From assembly GCF_902497625.1 (NCBI RefSeq), contig NZ_CABVGX010000056.1, positions 1 to 37,476 on the forward strand: a stretch of 37,476 nucleotides of DNA, given 5' to 3'. Within the stretch, counting starts at the first letter, position 1. Every line of letters starts with the position of its first letter. Position numbers and translations under genes: made by a program. Shown here one piece after another: positions 1 to 9,733 of the stretch. Under the pieces are notes generated by a model. The model did not search any database, had not been told where the DNA came from, and saw only the letters and a list, made by a program, of their open reading frames with translations. The stretch is from Pseudomonas fluorescens (GTDB lineage Bacteria > Pseudomonadota > Gammaproteobacteria > Pseudomonadales > Pseudomonadaceae).

Positions 1-992
1 TTGCTCAACGCGCCCGGAATACCTTGCGGGCCATTGCTGGTGGTGCGCTGTTCGTTGACCGACTGCTCACTGCGCAACGCCGGCTGATCCGGGTTGAATT
101 GCTCGGTGGTTGATTCAACGGCGCTGAAATCCACGTCAGCCGAGACTTCGGCTTTGTAACGATCATTGCCCAACACCGGCTGCAGGATGTTGTGCACACG
201 CTGAGTCAGCATGCTTTCCATACGGCGGCTGTAATCGAATTGCTTGCCGGCCATGGTCAGCTCGGAGTTCTCCGCCTGATCCGACAGTAAATTGCCTTTC
301 TGGTCGACCACGGTGATCTGCGATTTGCTCAGCTCAGGCACGCTGGTCGCGACCAGGTTGATGATCGCCACGACCTGACCCGGCTCCAGTGAACGGCCCG
401 AATACAGCTCGACCAGCACCGACGCACTTGGCTTGCGTTCGTCGCGCACGAACACCGAGCTTTTCGGAATAGCCAGGTGCACGCGAGCGCCCTTGACGTT
501 GTTCAGGCTGGAAATGGTCCGCGCCAGTTCGCCCTCAAGGCCGCGACGATAGCGGGTCGCCTCCATGAACTGGCTGGTACCCAGGCCCTGTTCCTTGTCC
601 AGAATCTCGAAACCGATATTGCCGTCGCTGGGAGTGACACCAGCGCCCGCGAGCTTGAGTCGCGCACGGGACAGGTCTTCGGCCTTGACCAGCAAGGCGC
701 CGGAATTCGGTTCAACGGTATAGGGAATATCCGCGGCGGCCAGGGTATCCATGACCTGTTTGGCATCCATACCGGCAAGGCTGCCGTACAACGGGCGGTA
801 GTCCGGTTGCTGCGACCACAACACGACGGCGAAGCCAATGGCCACGCTCGCTGCCAGGCCAACCAACAGGCCGACCTGACGCAACATGGTCATCTCGGAG
901 AGGTTTTCCAGAAAGGACAAACCGAATAGCGGCGGTTTGCCGTCTATCGGAGTGGACTTGGCCGGAACATTATCGGCGGCTGCATCTGCCAT
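1..992 (-). CDS. fliF: FliF, flagellar MS-ring protein (C-terminus beyond window)
   Basis: Start ATG at 992; the frame is open to the left edge, so the first 330 residues are visible. FliF forms the inner-membrane MS ring on which the rotor, C ring and export gate assemble. A hydrophobic segment at about residues 40-59 is the first transmembrane helix. It is followed by the periplasmic ring-building region, with recognisable FliF sequence such as DYRPLYGSLAGMDAKQVMD and ATRYRRGLEGELARTISSL. The gene lies 15 nt downstream of fliE and shares its sigma-54 promoter. The second transmembrane helix and the FliG-binding tail lie outside the window. Identity rests on these FliF-typical blocks and the fliE-fliF gene order. 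Confidence 0.95.
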   Translation of the reverse strand, partial: MADAAADNVPAKSTPIDGKPPLFGLSFLENLSEMTMLRQVGLLVGLAASVAIGFAVVLWSQQPDYRPLYGSLAGMDAKQVMDTLAAADIPYTVEPNSGALLVKAEDLSRARLKLAGAGVTPSDGNIGFEILDKEQGLGTSQFMEATRYRRGLEGELARTISSLNNVKGARVHLAIPKSSVFVRDERKPSASVLVELYSGRSLEPGQVVAIINLVATSVPELSKSQITVVDQKGNLLSDQAENSELTMAGKQFDYSRRMESMLTQRVHNILQPVLGNDRYKAEVSADVDFSAVESTTEQFNPDQPALRSEQSVNEQRTTSNGPQGIPGALS

Positions 993-1007
993 TACTCAAT
1001 CTCGTCC

Positions 1008-1337
1008 TTATACCGGCATCTGCATGATGTCTTGGTAAGCCTGAACCAGTTTGTTACGCACCTGGGTCAACGCCTGCATAGACACGCTGGCTTTCTGCGA
1101 GGCAATCATCACGTCCGTCAGGTCAACGCCGCTTTTGCCAATTTCGAAGGCGGAGGCCAACTGACTGGACGCTTGCTGGGTTTCGCTGACTTTATTAACG
1201 GCCTGACCGAGCATGTCGGAAAAGCTGCTGCCGCTCAATTCAGGGACGGCGGCCGTCGATTTAGGCGCAGACATGGCATCCATTTGCATGGCACGCATAT
1301 CCAGCATCAATCGATTGAATTCAATACCTTGGCTCAT
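1008..1337 (-). CDS. fliE: FliE, MS ring-rod junction protein
   Basis: 109 aa, the normal FliE length. FliE joins the MS ring to the proximal rod and is among the first rod substrates exported. The C-terminal half (GKSGVDLTDVMIASQKASVS, then QALTQVRNKLVQAYQDIMQMPV read as two adjoining pieces) is the family signature. The frame is open further upstream to 1436, but the ATG at 1337 is chosen because it has AAGAGAG in front of it, gives the family length, and lies downstream of the sigma-54 promoter at about 1398-1414. The gene is followed 15 nt later by fliF. Confidence 0.95.
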   Translation of the reverse strand: MSQGIEFNRLMLDMRAMQMDAMSAPKSTAAVPELSGSSFSDMLGQAVNKVSETQQASSQLASAFEIGKSGVDLTDVMIASQKASVSMQALTQVRNKLVQAYQDIMQMPV

Positions 1338-1397
1338 GATCTGCTCTCTTAGGCGACCCGCAATTTTTTGACACTCACTCGACGGGTAGTGAGGAGT

Positions 1398-1414
1398 TAG
1401 CAAGACCGGTGCCA
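1398..1414 (-). promoter_or_regulatory. sigma-54 promoter of fliE-fliF
   Basis: Minus-strand sequence TGGCACCGGTCTTGCTA has the invariant GG (1413-1412) and GC (1401-1400) separated by exactly 10 nt and matches the RpoN consensus TGGCAC-N5-TTGC almost perfectly. It lies in the 129-nt fleR-fliE gap, which predicts a leader of about 50 nt. In Pseudomonas this class is activated by FleR together with sigma-54. Confidence 0.85.
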
Positions 1415-1466
1415 GCTCACCGGCAGCACTGAACAAAAGGTCTGCGCGAGTTTGTCGCAGGGGGGG

Positions 1467-2858
1467 TCAAGTGGCGAACAGGTACGCTTCCACATCCATA
1501 CCGGCGTCGCGCATTTGCGCCAGCTTGTAACGCAAGGTGCGCGGGCTGATGCCCAGACGCTCCGCCGCTTCCTTGCGCCGGCCACGCTCGGCTCGCAGGG
1601 TGTCGATGATCAGCTGGAATTCGCGACGACGCAGGTCATCGCCCAGCGCGCCGCCGGGTTCAGGCTCGATTTCGATGCTGCGGGCTGCCGCAGGCGCAAC
1701 GGTAGGCAATGGCGCATACGTGACCGGCCCGCTCAGGCAGAAGTCCTGGGGCTGGATCAAGCCCCCCTGCTGGAGTATCAACGCGCGCTGAATGGCGTTG
1801 TCCAGCTCACGCACATTGCCTGGCCATGGGTAAGCGATCAGGCAGGCCTGCGCCGCTGGCGATAATTTCGCTGGAGCATGTTTCATTTTATTGACGTGTT
1901 TGTTCAAAAGCCGCTCTGCCAGCGGCAGGATATCGGCGGTGCGCTCGCGTAACGGGCGCCAGGCAAGCGGGAATACCGAGAGCCGGTAATAGAGATCTTC
2001 GCGAAAGCGCCCCGCCGCCACTTCACCGGCCAGGTCTCGGTTGGTGGTGGCGACCACCCTGATATCCAAAGTGATCGGCTTGCGAGCGCCGACGCGTTCG
2101 ACTTCGCGCTCCTGCAAAACACGCAACAGTTTGGCCTGAAGGCCCAGCGGCATCTCGGAAATCTCATCAAGCAGAATCGTGCCACCATCAGCCTGCTCGA
2201 ATTTGCCGGCCTGGGCTGCAATGGCGCCGGTGAATGAGCCTTTCTCGTGACCGAACAAAGTTGCTTCGAGCATGTTGTCAGGGATCGCCGCGCAGTTGAT
2301 CGCGACGAACGGCTGGGCGGCGCGATGGGAATGCTGGTGGATATAACGGGCGAGCACTTCTTTACCGGTGCCGGACTCACCGGAGATCAGCACCGTGGAA
2401 TCACTGCGCGCAACCCGCGCCGCCAATTCCAGCAACTGCGCGCTGGCAGGCTCGAAAGCGACCGGGCCTTCGCCCTCTACTGCGCCGAGAGCACCCAGCG
2501 CATGGCGCTCCACCAGATCCAGCAGCGCTTTGGGCTCGAAGGGTTTGACCAGATAATCCGCAGCCCCCTGGCGCATGGCATCGACCGCGCGCTCGACTGC
2601 GCCATGGGCCGTCATCAGCAACACCGGCAGGTGCGGCTGACGTGCGCGCAATAGACCGAGCAACTGATGACCGTCCATGCCGGGCATATTGACGTCACTG
2701 AGGACAAGATTGAAGGGTTCGATGGCGACCGCCTCCAGCGCTTCTTCTGCCGAACCGACCGCCTTGTAGTCGTGGCCGGCGAGCAACAGCGTGTCAGCCA
2801 ATGCTTCGCGTAACGAACGGTCGTCCTCTACCAGGAGAACCTTGATTGGCCTGCTCAT
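1467..2858 (-). CDS. fleR: FleR, sigma-54-dependent flagellar response regulator
   Basis: 463 aa, NtrC-family architecture. It has a receiver domain at residues 1-120 with phospho-acceptor D55 (LVLSDVNMPG), an AAA+ domain with Walker A GESGTGKE, a GSFTGA loop for sigma-54 contact (the variant with Ser in place of Ala) and a DEISE Walker B, and a C-terminal Fis-type HTH (AAERLGISPRTLRYKL). FleR is the response partner of FleS and activates the third tier of flagellar genes in Pseudomonas (fliEF, flgBCDE, flgFGHIJKL and others). Its start overlaps the fleS stop in an ATGA junction, so the pair is translationally coupled. Confidence 0.95.
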   Translation of the reverse strand: MSRPIKVLLVEDDRSLREALADTLLLAGHDYKAVGSAEEALEAVAIEPFNLVLSDVNMPGMDGHQLLGLLRARQPHLPVLLMTAHGAVERAVDAMRQGAADYLVKPFEPKALLDLVERHALGALGAVEGEGPVAFEPASAQLLELAARVARSDSTVLISGESGTGKEVLARYIHQHSHRAAQPFVAINCAAIPDNMLEATLFGHEKGSFTGAIAAQAGKFEQADGGTILLDEISEMPLGLQAKLLRVLQEREVERVGARKPITLDIRVVATTNRDLAGEVAAGRFREDLYYRLSVFPLAWRPLRERTADILPLAERLLNKHVNKMKHAPAKLSPAAQACLIAYPWPGNVRELDNAIQRALILQQGGLIQPQDFCLSGPVTYAPLPTVAPAAARSIEIEPEPGGALGDDLRRREFQLIIDTLRAERGRRKEAAERLGISPRTLRYKLAQMRDAGMDVEAYLFAT

Positions 2859-4078
2859 TGTGTAACCCGCGCATTCGGCCGCTCGCTGGAGAATAACGGC
2901 AGGATCACTAATGCACAGGTCCCACGACCCAATCGCGAGCGCAGCTGCAATTCGCCCTGATGGGCACGCGCCACTGCCTTGACCACGGTAAGGCCCAGAC
3001 CGGTGCCGGTGGTTTTGGTGGTAAAAAAGGGCTCACCCAATCGCGCCAGATCCTTGCCGGCGATGCCACTGCCATTGTCGCTGACGCACAGACGCAAGGT
3101 ACCGCTACGGGCATAAAGATGAACTTTGAGGCGCACTTCACCGGCGCTGGCCTGGATGGCATTTTCGAGCAGATTGAGAATGGCGCCGACCAGCGTATCG
3201 CGGTTGCAGAGTAACTCCCCCGCGTGACTGTCACATTGCCAGCGGATTGGCAAGTCCTGAACATGCGTCAGCGCAGCCGATTGCAACGATTGCATCAACA
3301 ACGCCGGAGTGATGCGATCGGTCAATGGCAACTCACCGCGCGCAAACACCAGCATGTCGCGGACTTGATGTTCCAGCTCGTGCAGACGCTCTTTCAGTCG
3401 TCCGGCAAAACGTTGCTGGGTTTGCACCGGCAAAGTCTGCTCGGTCAGATGACTGGCATAGAGCAACGCAGCCGACAATGGCGTGCGAATCTGGTGGGCC
3501 AGCGAAGCGACCATTTTGCCTAGTGAAGACAGGCGTTCATGCCGCGCCAGTTGATCTTGCAGATGACGGGTTTCCGTCAAGTCGTTGAGCAACACCAGTT
3601 GACCGGGCTCGGCGTCCAGCGAGCGGGTGGCGATGGACAGGCGTCGGCCATCCTTCAGGGAGATTTCATGACCATCGTCCTCGCGGGGTGCGAAGCAACG
3701 GGCAATCACATGGCGCCACAACTCGCCCTCCAGGGGCAGACCGAGCAGCTCACAGGCGGCAGGGTTGGCTTCACGCACGATGCCTTGGGCATCAATGACG
3801 ATGACACCGCCGGGTAACAGATCGAGGAGGTTCTGCAGGCGGTTGGCCAAGCGTTCTTTTTCCGCCAGCTCCTGCATGCGCTGAGCGCTCACCACGGCCA
3901 GCTCACCCTTGAGCTCGGTGACCCGTGCCTCAAGCAAACTGTAGGAATCAGTCAACTGGCTGGACATCTGATTGAACAGCGAGAATGCCTGCTCGAGACC
4001 AAGCCGGCTCGCCTGTTCTACGGACGAGGGTTGCCCCGATACGTCAAGGACAGGAAATATCTGCGCGGCTTGGGGCAT
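2855..4078 (-). CDS. fleS: FleS, cytoplasmic flagellar sensor histidine kinase
   Basis: 407 aa with no transmembrane segment, so it is a soluble kinase. A PAS domain spans about residues 80-170, followed by a HisKA region with the phospho-accepting H195 (ASLAHQIRTPL) and a HATPase domain with N box (NLLENAIQAS), DNGSGI and GTGLGL motifs. FleS phosphorylates FleR. The gene is preceded by its own sigma-54 promoter in the 110-nt gap after fleQ and overlaps fleR by 4 nt. The order fleQ-fleS-fleR is the standard Pseudomonas arrangement. Confidence 0.95.
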   Translation of the reverse strand: MPQAAQIFPVLDVSGQPSSVEQASRLGLEQAFSLFNQMSSQLTDSYSLLEARVTELKGELAVVSAQRMQELAEKERLANRLQNLLDLLPGGVIVIDAQGIVREANPAACELLGLPLEGELWRHVIARCFAPREDDGHEISLKDGRRLSIATRSLDAEPGQLVLLNDLTETRHLQDQLARHERLSSLGKMVASLAHQIRTPLSAALLYASHLTEQTLPVQTQQRFAGRLKERLHELEHQVRDMLVFARGELPLTDRITPALLMQSLQSAALTHVQDLPIRWQCDSHAGELLCNRDTLVGAILNLLENAIQASAGEVRLKVHLYARSGTLRLCVSDNGSGIAGKDLARLGEPFFTTKTTGTGLGLTVVKAVARAHQGELQLRSRLGRGTCALVILPLFSSERPNARVTQ

Positions 4079-4130
4079 TGTGCTCTCTCGCTTGGTTGAC
4101 CGTCAGTGAAACGGAATGTTGCGAGGGATG

Positions 4131-4147
4131 TAGCAATACCCGTGCCT
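4131..4147 (-). promoter_or_regulatory. sigma-54 promoter of fleS-fleR
   Basis: Minus strand AGGCACGGGTATTGCTA: GG at 4146-4145 and GC at 4134-4133 with exactly 10 nt between them, a near-consensus RpoN site. It sits between the fleQ stop and the fleS start and predicts a leader of about 44 nt. FleQ with sigma-54 is the known activator of fleSR in Pseudomonas. A run of eight T (minus strand) just upstream may help end fleQ transcripts, but no good stem is evident. Confidence 0.8.
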
Positions 4148-4188
4148 AAAAAAAACCGGCTATAAATGAAGGACTTGAAAAATAGGCG

Positions 4189-5664
<1,476 letters not shown>

Positions 5665-5778
5665 GCAATAGCAACTTCCCTAGTCAAACTCGGATGCCCA
5701 AAAAGGGGCAAGCTGGACGCTTGCAGACACCATATGCCTGTAGACGTCTGGTAATCGGAAACAGCCACTAGTTAAGTC

Positions 5779-5810
5779 AAAAAAATGCGCACAGTCAAAT
5801 TTATGGCGCA
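5779..5810 (-). terminator. candidate intrinsic terminator after fliT
   Basis: On the minus strand a short stem TGCGC/GCGCA (5810-5806 with 5790-5786) is followed directly by seven T (5785-5779). It lies 28 nt past the fliT stop and would end the fliD-fliS-fliT transcript. The stem is only 5 bp, so strength is uncertain. Confidence 0.4.
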
Positions 5811-5837
5811 GAAAAGTTTCGATTAACTGACGGTTTT

Positions 5838-6134
5838 TCAACCGAACAGATGGTAAACCTTTGCTGCGCTCTGCGCTTGATGGATCTGCGACATCTCGTC
5901 AACGATCGCCTGACGCTCACCTGTCGCTGCTTCAAGCAGCTTTTTGTAGACGCCCAGCAACTCTTCGAGATTGTCGCGCAACGCGGCTTCGTCCACGGTA
6001 GCTTCACTCAAGACGTCTTCCATGCAGGATCGGCAAGCCAGGTCCAATGCACCTATGGCTTCCCAGTTTCGCTCGGCCAGTGCACCCACCAGGCCTTCAC
6101 GGGTTTGTTCGATACGCTGCAAGACAAGACTCAT
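5838..6134 (-). CDS. fliT: FliT-type flagellar export chaperone
   Basis: 98 aa, small and helical. It sits 10 nt downstream of fliS, where Pseudomonas carries fliT (called fleP in P. aeruginosa). FliT-family proteins chaperone the filament cap FliD. Sequence conservation in this family is low, so the call rests on size, position after fliS and the helical character. The ATG at 6134 is chosen over an upstream in-frame start because AAGGAGATCACC lies directly before it. The sequence ends HQAQSAAKVYHLFG. Confidence 0.8.
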   Translation of the reverse strand: MSLVLQRIEQTREGLVGALAERNWEAIGALDLACRSCMEDVLSEATVDEAALRDNLEELLGVYKKLLEAATGERQAIVDEMSQIHQAQSAAKVYHLFG

Positions 6135-6144
6135 GGTGATCTCC

Positions 6145-6540
6145 TTAAAACTGCGGACCCGGCGCGGCGATAGCATCCCATCCGTCTTTGACGGTGCGGA
6201 GCAGATCGGCGACTTCGTCGAGGATTTTTGGGTCGGTCTTGATGTTGGCTTCGGCCAGACGCTTCATCATGTAGGTGTAGAGGTTATCCAGTTCACCTAC
6301 TGACGCCGCCTGGTTTTCCAAATCAAGACCTTCTCGCAGGCCACCAATAATGCCGATGGCCTTGCCAATCAACACACCTTTGTTAGGTATGTCTTTACGC
6401 TCTATCGCGCCTTTGGCCTGGGCAATACGATCGAGGCCTCCTTCCATCAGCATCTGTACGAGACGATGGGGACTGGCTTCGGAAGTCTGCGCCTGCGCGC
6501 CAATCTTCTGGTATTGGCGAAGGGCTAACATCGGGTTCAT
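6145..6540 (-). CDS. fliS: FliS, flagellin export chaperone
   Basis: 131 aa. It has the FliS layout: N-terminal ALRQYQKIGAQAQTSEASPHR followed, after a one-residue step, by the VQMLMEGGLDRI helix, and a later LDNLYTYMMKRLAEAN segment. FliS binds the C-terminus of unpolymerised flagellin and hands it to the export gate. A GAGG ribosome-binding site precedes the ATG. The gene lies between fliD and fliT, with a GC-rich hairpin in the fliD-fliS gap. Confidence 0.93.
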   Translation of the reverse strand: MNPMLALRQYQKIGAQAQTSEASPHRLVQMLMEGGLDRIAQAKGAIERKDIPNKGVLIGKAIGIIGGLREGLDLENQAASVGELDNLYTYMMKRLAEANIKTDPKILDEVADLLRTVKDGWDAIAAPGPQF

Positions 6541-6618
6541 GTTCTACCTCATCTGAAATCTGTGATTCGTTAAACAATGTATCGACGGCGCGTCAAAAAA
6601 CTTTAGCCGCCAAACACG

Positions 6619-6654
6619 AAAGCCCGGAGCGTCAAATCACGCTGCCGGGCTTTT
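6619..6654 (-). terminator. hairpin in the fliD-fliS gap
   Basis: AAAGCCCGG-A-GCGT pairs with ACGC-TG-CCGGGCTTT around a CAAATC loop. It has the look of a Pseudomonas terminator or processing hairpin 15 nt past the fliD stop. The T run after it on the minus strand is short, so it may only attenuate and leave read-through into fliS. Confidence 0.5.
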
Positions 6655-6669
6655 GGCGTTATCACGCTA

Positions 6670-8091
6670 TCAGCTGTTCTTCTGCTGTGCAGCCATTGCT
6701 TCGAACATCGACGTGATGTTGCTGGCAGTGGCCTTTAGCTTACCGACGAGCGTGTCCATGTCGTTGTATTTTTTGGTGAGGACCGCAGTCAGCGTGTCAA
6801 TACGACGATCAAGGGCCGCCTGGTCGTTTGCCAGCTTGGTTTTGGTTTTGCTCAGGGTGGCCGAACGCTGGTCCAGAATACCGGCCGTTTCTGAAAAAGG
6901 CGCAATAGCCTTATTCATGCGCTCCAGCAGACCGTTGCTACCCGTGAACAATTCCTGAACCTCACCGCCCAGTTTTTTGTCATTCAATGCAGCGGTGAAT
7001 TTGGTGCTATCAAAATCGAGCGCGCCTGTCTTCTGATTGGTGGTAATACCCAACTGCGCCAACACCGTAAGCTTGTCTCCCGCACCGGTTTCAGACAACG
7101 GACCGCGTATGGCTGCCAGGATCGAACGAGGCAGCGCATCCCCGGTCAATGCTGCCGGTATGGTCGGGTTACCATCGTCATCAAGCGAAGGCTTGGTCAA
7201 CGAGGTGACGCTATTGGCGATTGCATTGTAGGCATCGACGAACTTCTGGATAGAAGCTTTAAGGCCATCGGTGTTGGTAGACACCGTAACGGTCGAAGTC
7301 CCCACTGCCACCAGGTTGAAAGTCAGCCCAGATACCGCCTTGTCCACAGTATTGCTCTTGCTGGTCAGCACCATACCGTCGACTGTGAAACTGGCATCTA
7401 CAGCCAAAGCACCGATTGAACCCGCAGACGCTGCGGTCATTGGGGAGCCGGTTGTACCCACGACTTTCGTGCCATCGATGGCCAACTCAGGGATGCCAGA
7501 GACGGAAATATCCGAACTGGCGCCAGTAGTGCTCGAACCCAGCACAAGACGTGAACCAAAGGAGTCAGTCACGATGTTGGCACTGATACCGGCATCTTTG
7601 AGCGACGTATCGGCGTTGATTGAGTCTCGAACCGATTGCAGTGTAGCGCCGGGTTTTATATCCAGATTGTACGTCCCGGTGCCCTGCTTGATGATCAGCG
7701 AGCCCTCAGTGATAGCGCTTGCCGTTCCACCGGCGAAAGCCTGACTGGACACTTTGGATGAGGTGGCTAGATTTTTGACATTGATGGCGTAGTTACCACC
7801 CACGGCTGCGTTACCAGCGGTGGCCGTAACGATTTTCAGATCAGAGGAAGCCGCAGCAAACCCGGAAAACAGCGGGTTGGTTTTGTTTCCCAAGTCAGTC
7901 ATGGACTTGGTAAAGGCAGCCATCAAGGACTTCAAGGTTCCGATACCGGAAATGCTTGCGGTGTTAGTTGCAGTTCCACGGTCGATCTGACCTTGCTTGG
8001 CCGCTTTGTCAGCATTCACCAAGGCTTTGACGATAGCGCCGGTGTCAAGGCCAGAGCCTAAACCCGAGCCGGGTAGTATTGGACTTGCCAT
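6670..8091 (-). CDS. fliD: FliD, filament cap protein (HAP2)
   Basis: 473 aa. The N-terminus (LPGSGLGSGLDTGAIVKALV) and C-terminus (coiled-coil-prone SATLSKTKTKLANDQAALD followed by LTAVLTKKYNDMDTLVGKL) are the conserved FliD ends. The middle is a variable, Thr/Ser/Ala-rich domain. FliD forms the cap under which flagellin subunits fold, and in Pseudomonas it can act as a mucin adhesin. GGGAGATACAC precedes the ATG. A near-consensus sigma-54 element lies in the 82-nt gap after flaG. Confidence 0.95.
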   Translation of the reverse strand: MASPILPGSGLGSGLDTGAIVKALVNADKAAKQGQIDRGTATNTASISGIGTLKSLMAAFTKSMTDLGNKTNPLFSGFAAASSDLKIVTATAGNAAVGGNYAINVKNLATSSKVSSQAFAGGTASAITEGSLIIKQGTGTYNLDIKPGATLQSVRDSINADTSLKDAGISANIVTDSFGSRLVLGSSTTGASSDISVSGIPELAIDGTKVVGTTGSPMTAASAGSIGALAVDASFTVDGMVLTSKSNTVDKAVSGLTFNLVAVGTSTVTVSTNTDGLKASIQKFVDAYNAIANSVTSLTKPSLDDDGNPTIPAALTGDALPRSILAAIRGPLSETGAGDKLTVLAQLGITTNQKTGALDFDSTKFTAALNDKKLGGEVQELFTGSNGLLERMNKAIAPFSETAGILDQRSATLSKTKTKLANDQAALDRRIDTLTAVLTKKYNDMDTLVGKLKATASNITSMFEAMAAQQKNS

Positions 8092-8152
8092 GTGTATCTC
8101 CCTTCAGTGTCTCGCCGGTCTTTTGACCACTACAACGCTCAAAAGAACATAA

Positions 8153-8169
8153 CAACAAGTATCATGCCA
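8153..8169 (-). promoter_or_regulatory. possible sigma-54 promoter of fliD
   Basis: Minus strand TGGCATGATACTTGTTG starts inside the flaG stop region. The -24 half (TGGCA) is good and the spacing is right, but the -12 dinucleotide is GT instead of GC. In P. aeruginosa the fliD region is RpoN-dependent, so a weak site is plausible. Confidence 0.35.
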
Positions 8170-8173
8170 GCCG

Positions 8174-8539
8174 TCAGGCTCTCGCGCTGAACAGCAGGCT
8201 GCTCGCGTCATTCAAGCTATTGGCCAGCTTCAGGACTTCTTCATTGGGGATCTGACGGACCACTTCACCGGAATCACTGGCAATGACTTTAACTACGACT
8301 TTGCCTGAAGGCTCATCAATAGAGAACTCCAGGTTGCGCTTGACCGACTGAACGAATTTTTCGATTTCCTGAACGGCCATCTTCAGTTTATCCCGCTCAC
8401 TGATCGCATCCTTGGGCTCATCCTTGACCAATGCCACTGGCGCAGCATCAGCTCGAGGCTTTTCTGCGGTTGCCTCAGCAACGGGCGCTACCGGCTTGGC
8501 CGCAGGATAAGACAAGTTCAGCTTCACGCTCATATCCAT
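8174..8539 (-). CDS. flaG: FlaG-family protein
   Basis: 121 aa from the ATG at 8539. The C-terminal FlaG domain is clear (LEFSIDEPSGKVVVKVIASD followed by GEVVRQIPNEEVLKLANSL). The first 50 residues are Ala/Pro/Lys-rich and low in complexity. FlaG influences filament length and is found between fliC and fliD in many polar flagellates. A GTG at 8548 and ATGs at 8545, 8539 and 8533 compete as starts; 8539 has the best spacing (8 nt) to GAGG. A small stem-loop (CTCGCT/AGCGAG) includes that GAGG. Confidence 0.88.
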   Translation of the reverse strand: MDMSVKLNLSYPAAKPVAPVAEATAEKPRADAAPVALVKDEPKDAISERDKLKMAVQEIEKFVQSVKRNLEFSIDEPSGKVVVKVIASDSGEVVRQIPNEEVLKLANSLNDASSLLFSARA

Positions 8540-8614
8540 GTCCATCACCTCGCTAAATCAAAAAAGCGAGAGAGCACGATAAACGCGCTCCCCCGCCCAA
8601 AACTCATCCAGCTA

Positions 8615-9460
8615 TTACTGAAGCAGTTTCAGTACAGCGGATGGCAGTTGGTTGGCCTGAGCCAGTACTGCGGTAGAGGCCTGTTGCAGAGTTTGTTGCT
8701 TGGTCAGCTGTGCGGTTTCAGCAGCGAAGTCGGTATCTTGTACGCGACCCAGTGCAGCACTGGCGTTTTCGTTGATGTTCTGCAGGTTGGAGATGGTGCT
8801 GGTCAGACGGTTTTGCGCGGCACCAAGGTCAGCACGGGAGCTGTTGATGGTTTGCAGGGCACTGTCGATCGCGTCAACAGCAGCCGAGAAGTTAGCCTGG
8901 ATGTCGCTGTCTGCACCAGAGATTGCGATTGTGCCGCTGTCAACACCCAAGGTGTCCGCCTTTAAGTCACCCAGAGTAATCGAGATCTGGTTGTCGGCGC
9001 TGGTTTCGGAACCAACCTGGAAAGTCATTTCGTTGCTAGCGGTGTTCAGCAGATTTTTGCCGTTGAGCTGGGTGCTGTCTGCAATACGAGTCAGCTCTTG
9101 CGACATTTGCATGAACTCTTTGTTCAGTGCATCACGGTCGTCGGTGCTGTTCGAGCTGTTACGCGACTGGATGGCCAGTTCACGCATACGCTGCAGAATG
9201 TTGGTTTGTTCCTGCATCGCGCCTTCAGCGGTCTGGGCGATGGAAATACCGTCGTTGGCGTTTTTGATCGCCATAGTCTGACCGCGGATTTGCGAAGTCA
9301 TGCGGGTGGCGATTTGCAGGCCGGCAGCGTCATCTTTGGCGCTGTTGATTTTCAGACCGGACGACAGACGAGTCATCGAAGTCGACAGAGCATCGGAAGC
9401 CTTGTTCAGGTTTTTCTGAACATTCAACGATGTGACGTTAGTGTTTACTGTTAAAGCCAT
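8615..9460 (-). CDS. fliC: FliC, flagellin
   Basis: 281 aa, a short flagellin. Conserved D0/D1 helices form both ends: the N-terminus MALTVNTNVTSLNVQKNLNK and a C-terminus with LGRVQDTDFAAETAQLTK and VLAQANQLPSAVLKLLQ. The flg22-type epitope reads RLSSGLKINSAKDDAAGLQ. The central variable domain is only about 70-80 residues and is rich in Ser/Thr/Asp, the expected substrate region for O-glycosylation. GAGGAATT precedes the ATG, and a sigma-28 promoter lies 75-110 nt upstream. The upstream neighbours are glycosyltransferases, fitting a glycosylated filament. Confidence 0.97.
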   Translation of the reverse strand: MALTVNTNVTSLNVQKNLNKASDALSTSMTRLSSGLKINSAKDDAAGLQIATRMTSQIRGQTMAIKNANDGISIAQTAEGAMQEQTNILQRMRELAIQSRNSSNSTDDRDALNKEFMQMSQELTRIADSTQLNGKNLLNTASNEMTFQVGSETSADNQISITLGDLKADTLGVDSGTIAISGADSDIQANFSAAVDAIDSALQTINSSRADLGAAQNRLTSTISNLQNINENASAALGRVQDTDFAAETAQLTKQQTLQQASTAVLAQANQLPSAVLKLLQ

Positions 9461-9540
9461 GACGAATTCCTCGTTGGTTGGGTACTGCGGCTTCCGGCCC
9501 TGGCAAGCGCCGGGTGTGGCCTAGAGAACCTTCGTAATAG

Positions 9541-9567
9541 TTATCGTCGTCAGAGCGGGTTGCTTGA
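9541..9567 (-). promoter_or_regulatory. sigma-28 (FliA) promoter of fliC
   Basis: Minus strand TCAAG (9567-9563), 14 nt, then GACGATAA (9548-9541). The element differs at one position from the GCCGATAA -10 box of FliA promoters, and TCAAG is the usual Pseudomonas -35 form. It predicts a leader of about 75 nt ahead of the fliC ATG. Confidence 0.8.
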
Positions 9568-9680
9568 GGGCTTTTTTAAAAAATTTTACTAGCAGACTGC
9601 CACCCCCTGTAAATCAAGGACTTGGCGCTTGCCTCGCCTAAAAAAATGACGTCAAAAATACTGCCACATGAAATTCGGGC

Positions 9681-9712
9681 AAAAAAAAACGCTGTCGGCA
9701 GGACCGGCAGCG
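9681..9712 (-). terminator. intrinsic terminator after the FabH-like gene
   Basis: Minus strand: 9-bp stem CGCTGCCGG/CCGACAGCG (one G-U pair), loop TCCTG, then nine T (9689-9681). It starts 22 nt past the stop of the ketoacyl synthase gene and separates the glycosylation island from fliC. Confidence 0.85.
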
Positions 9713-9733
9713 CACTAAATGAACCTTGAGAAA

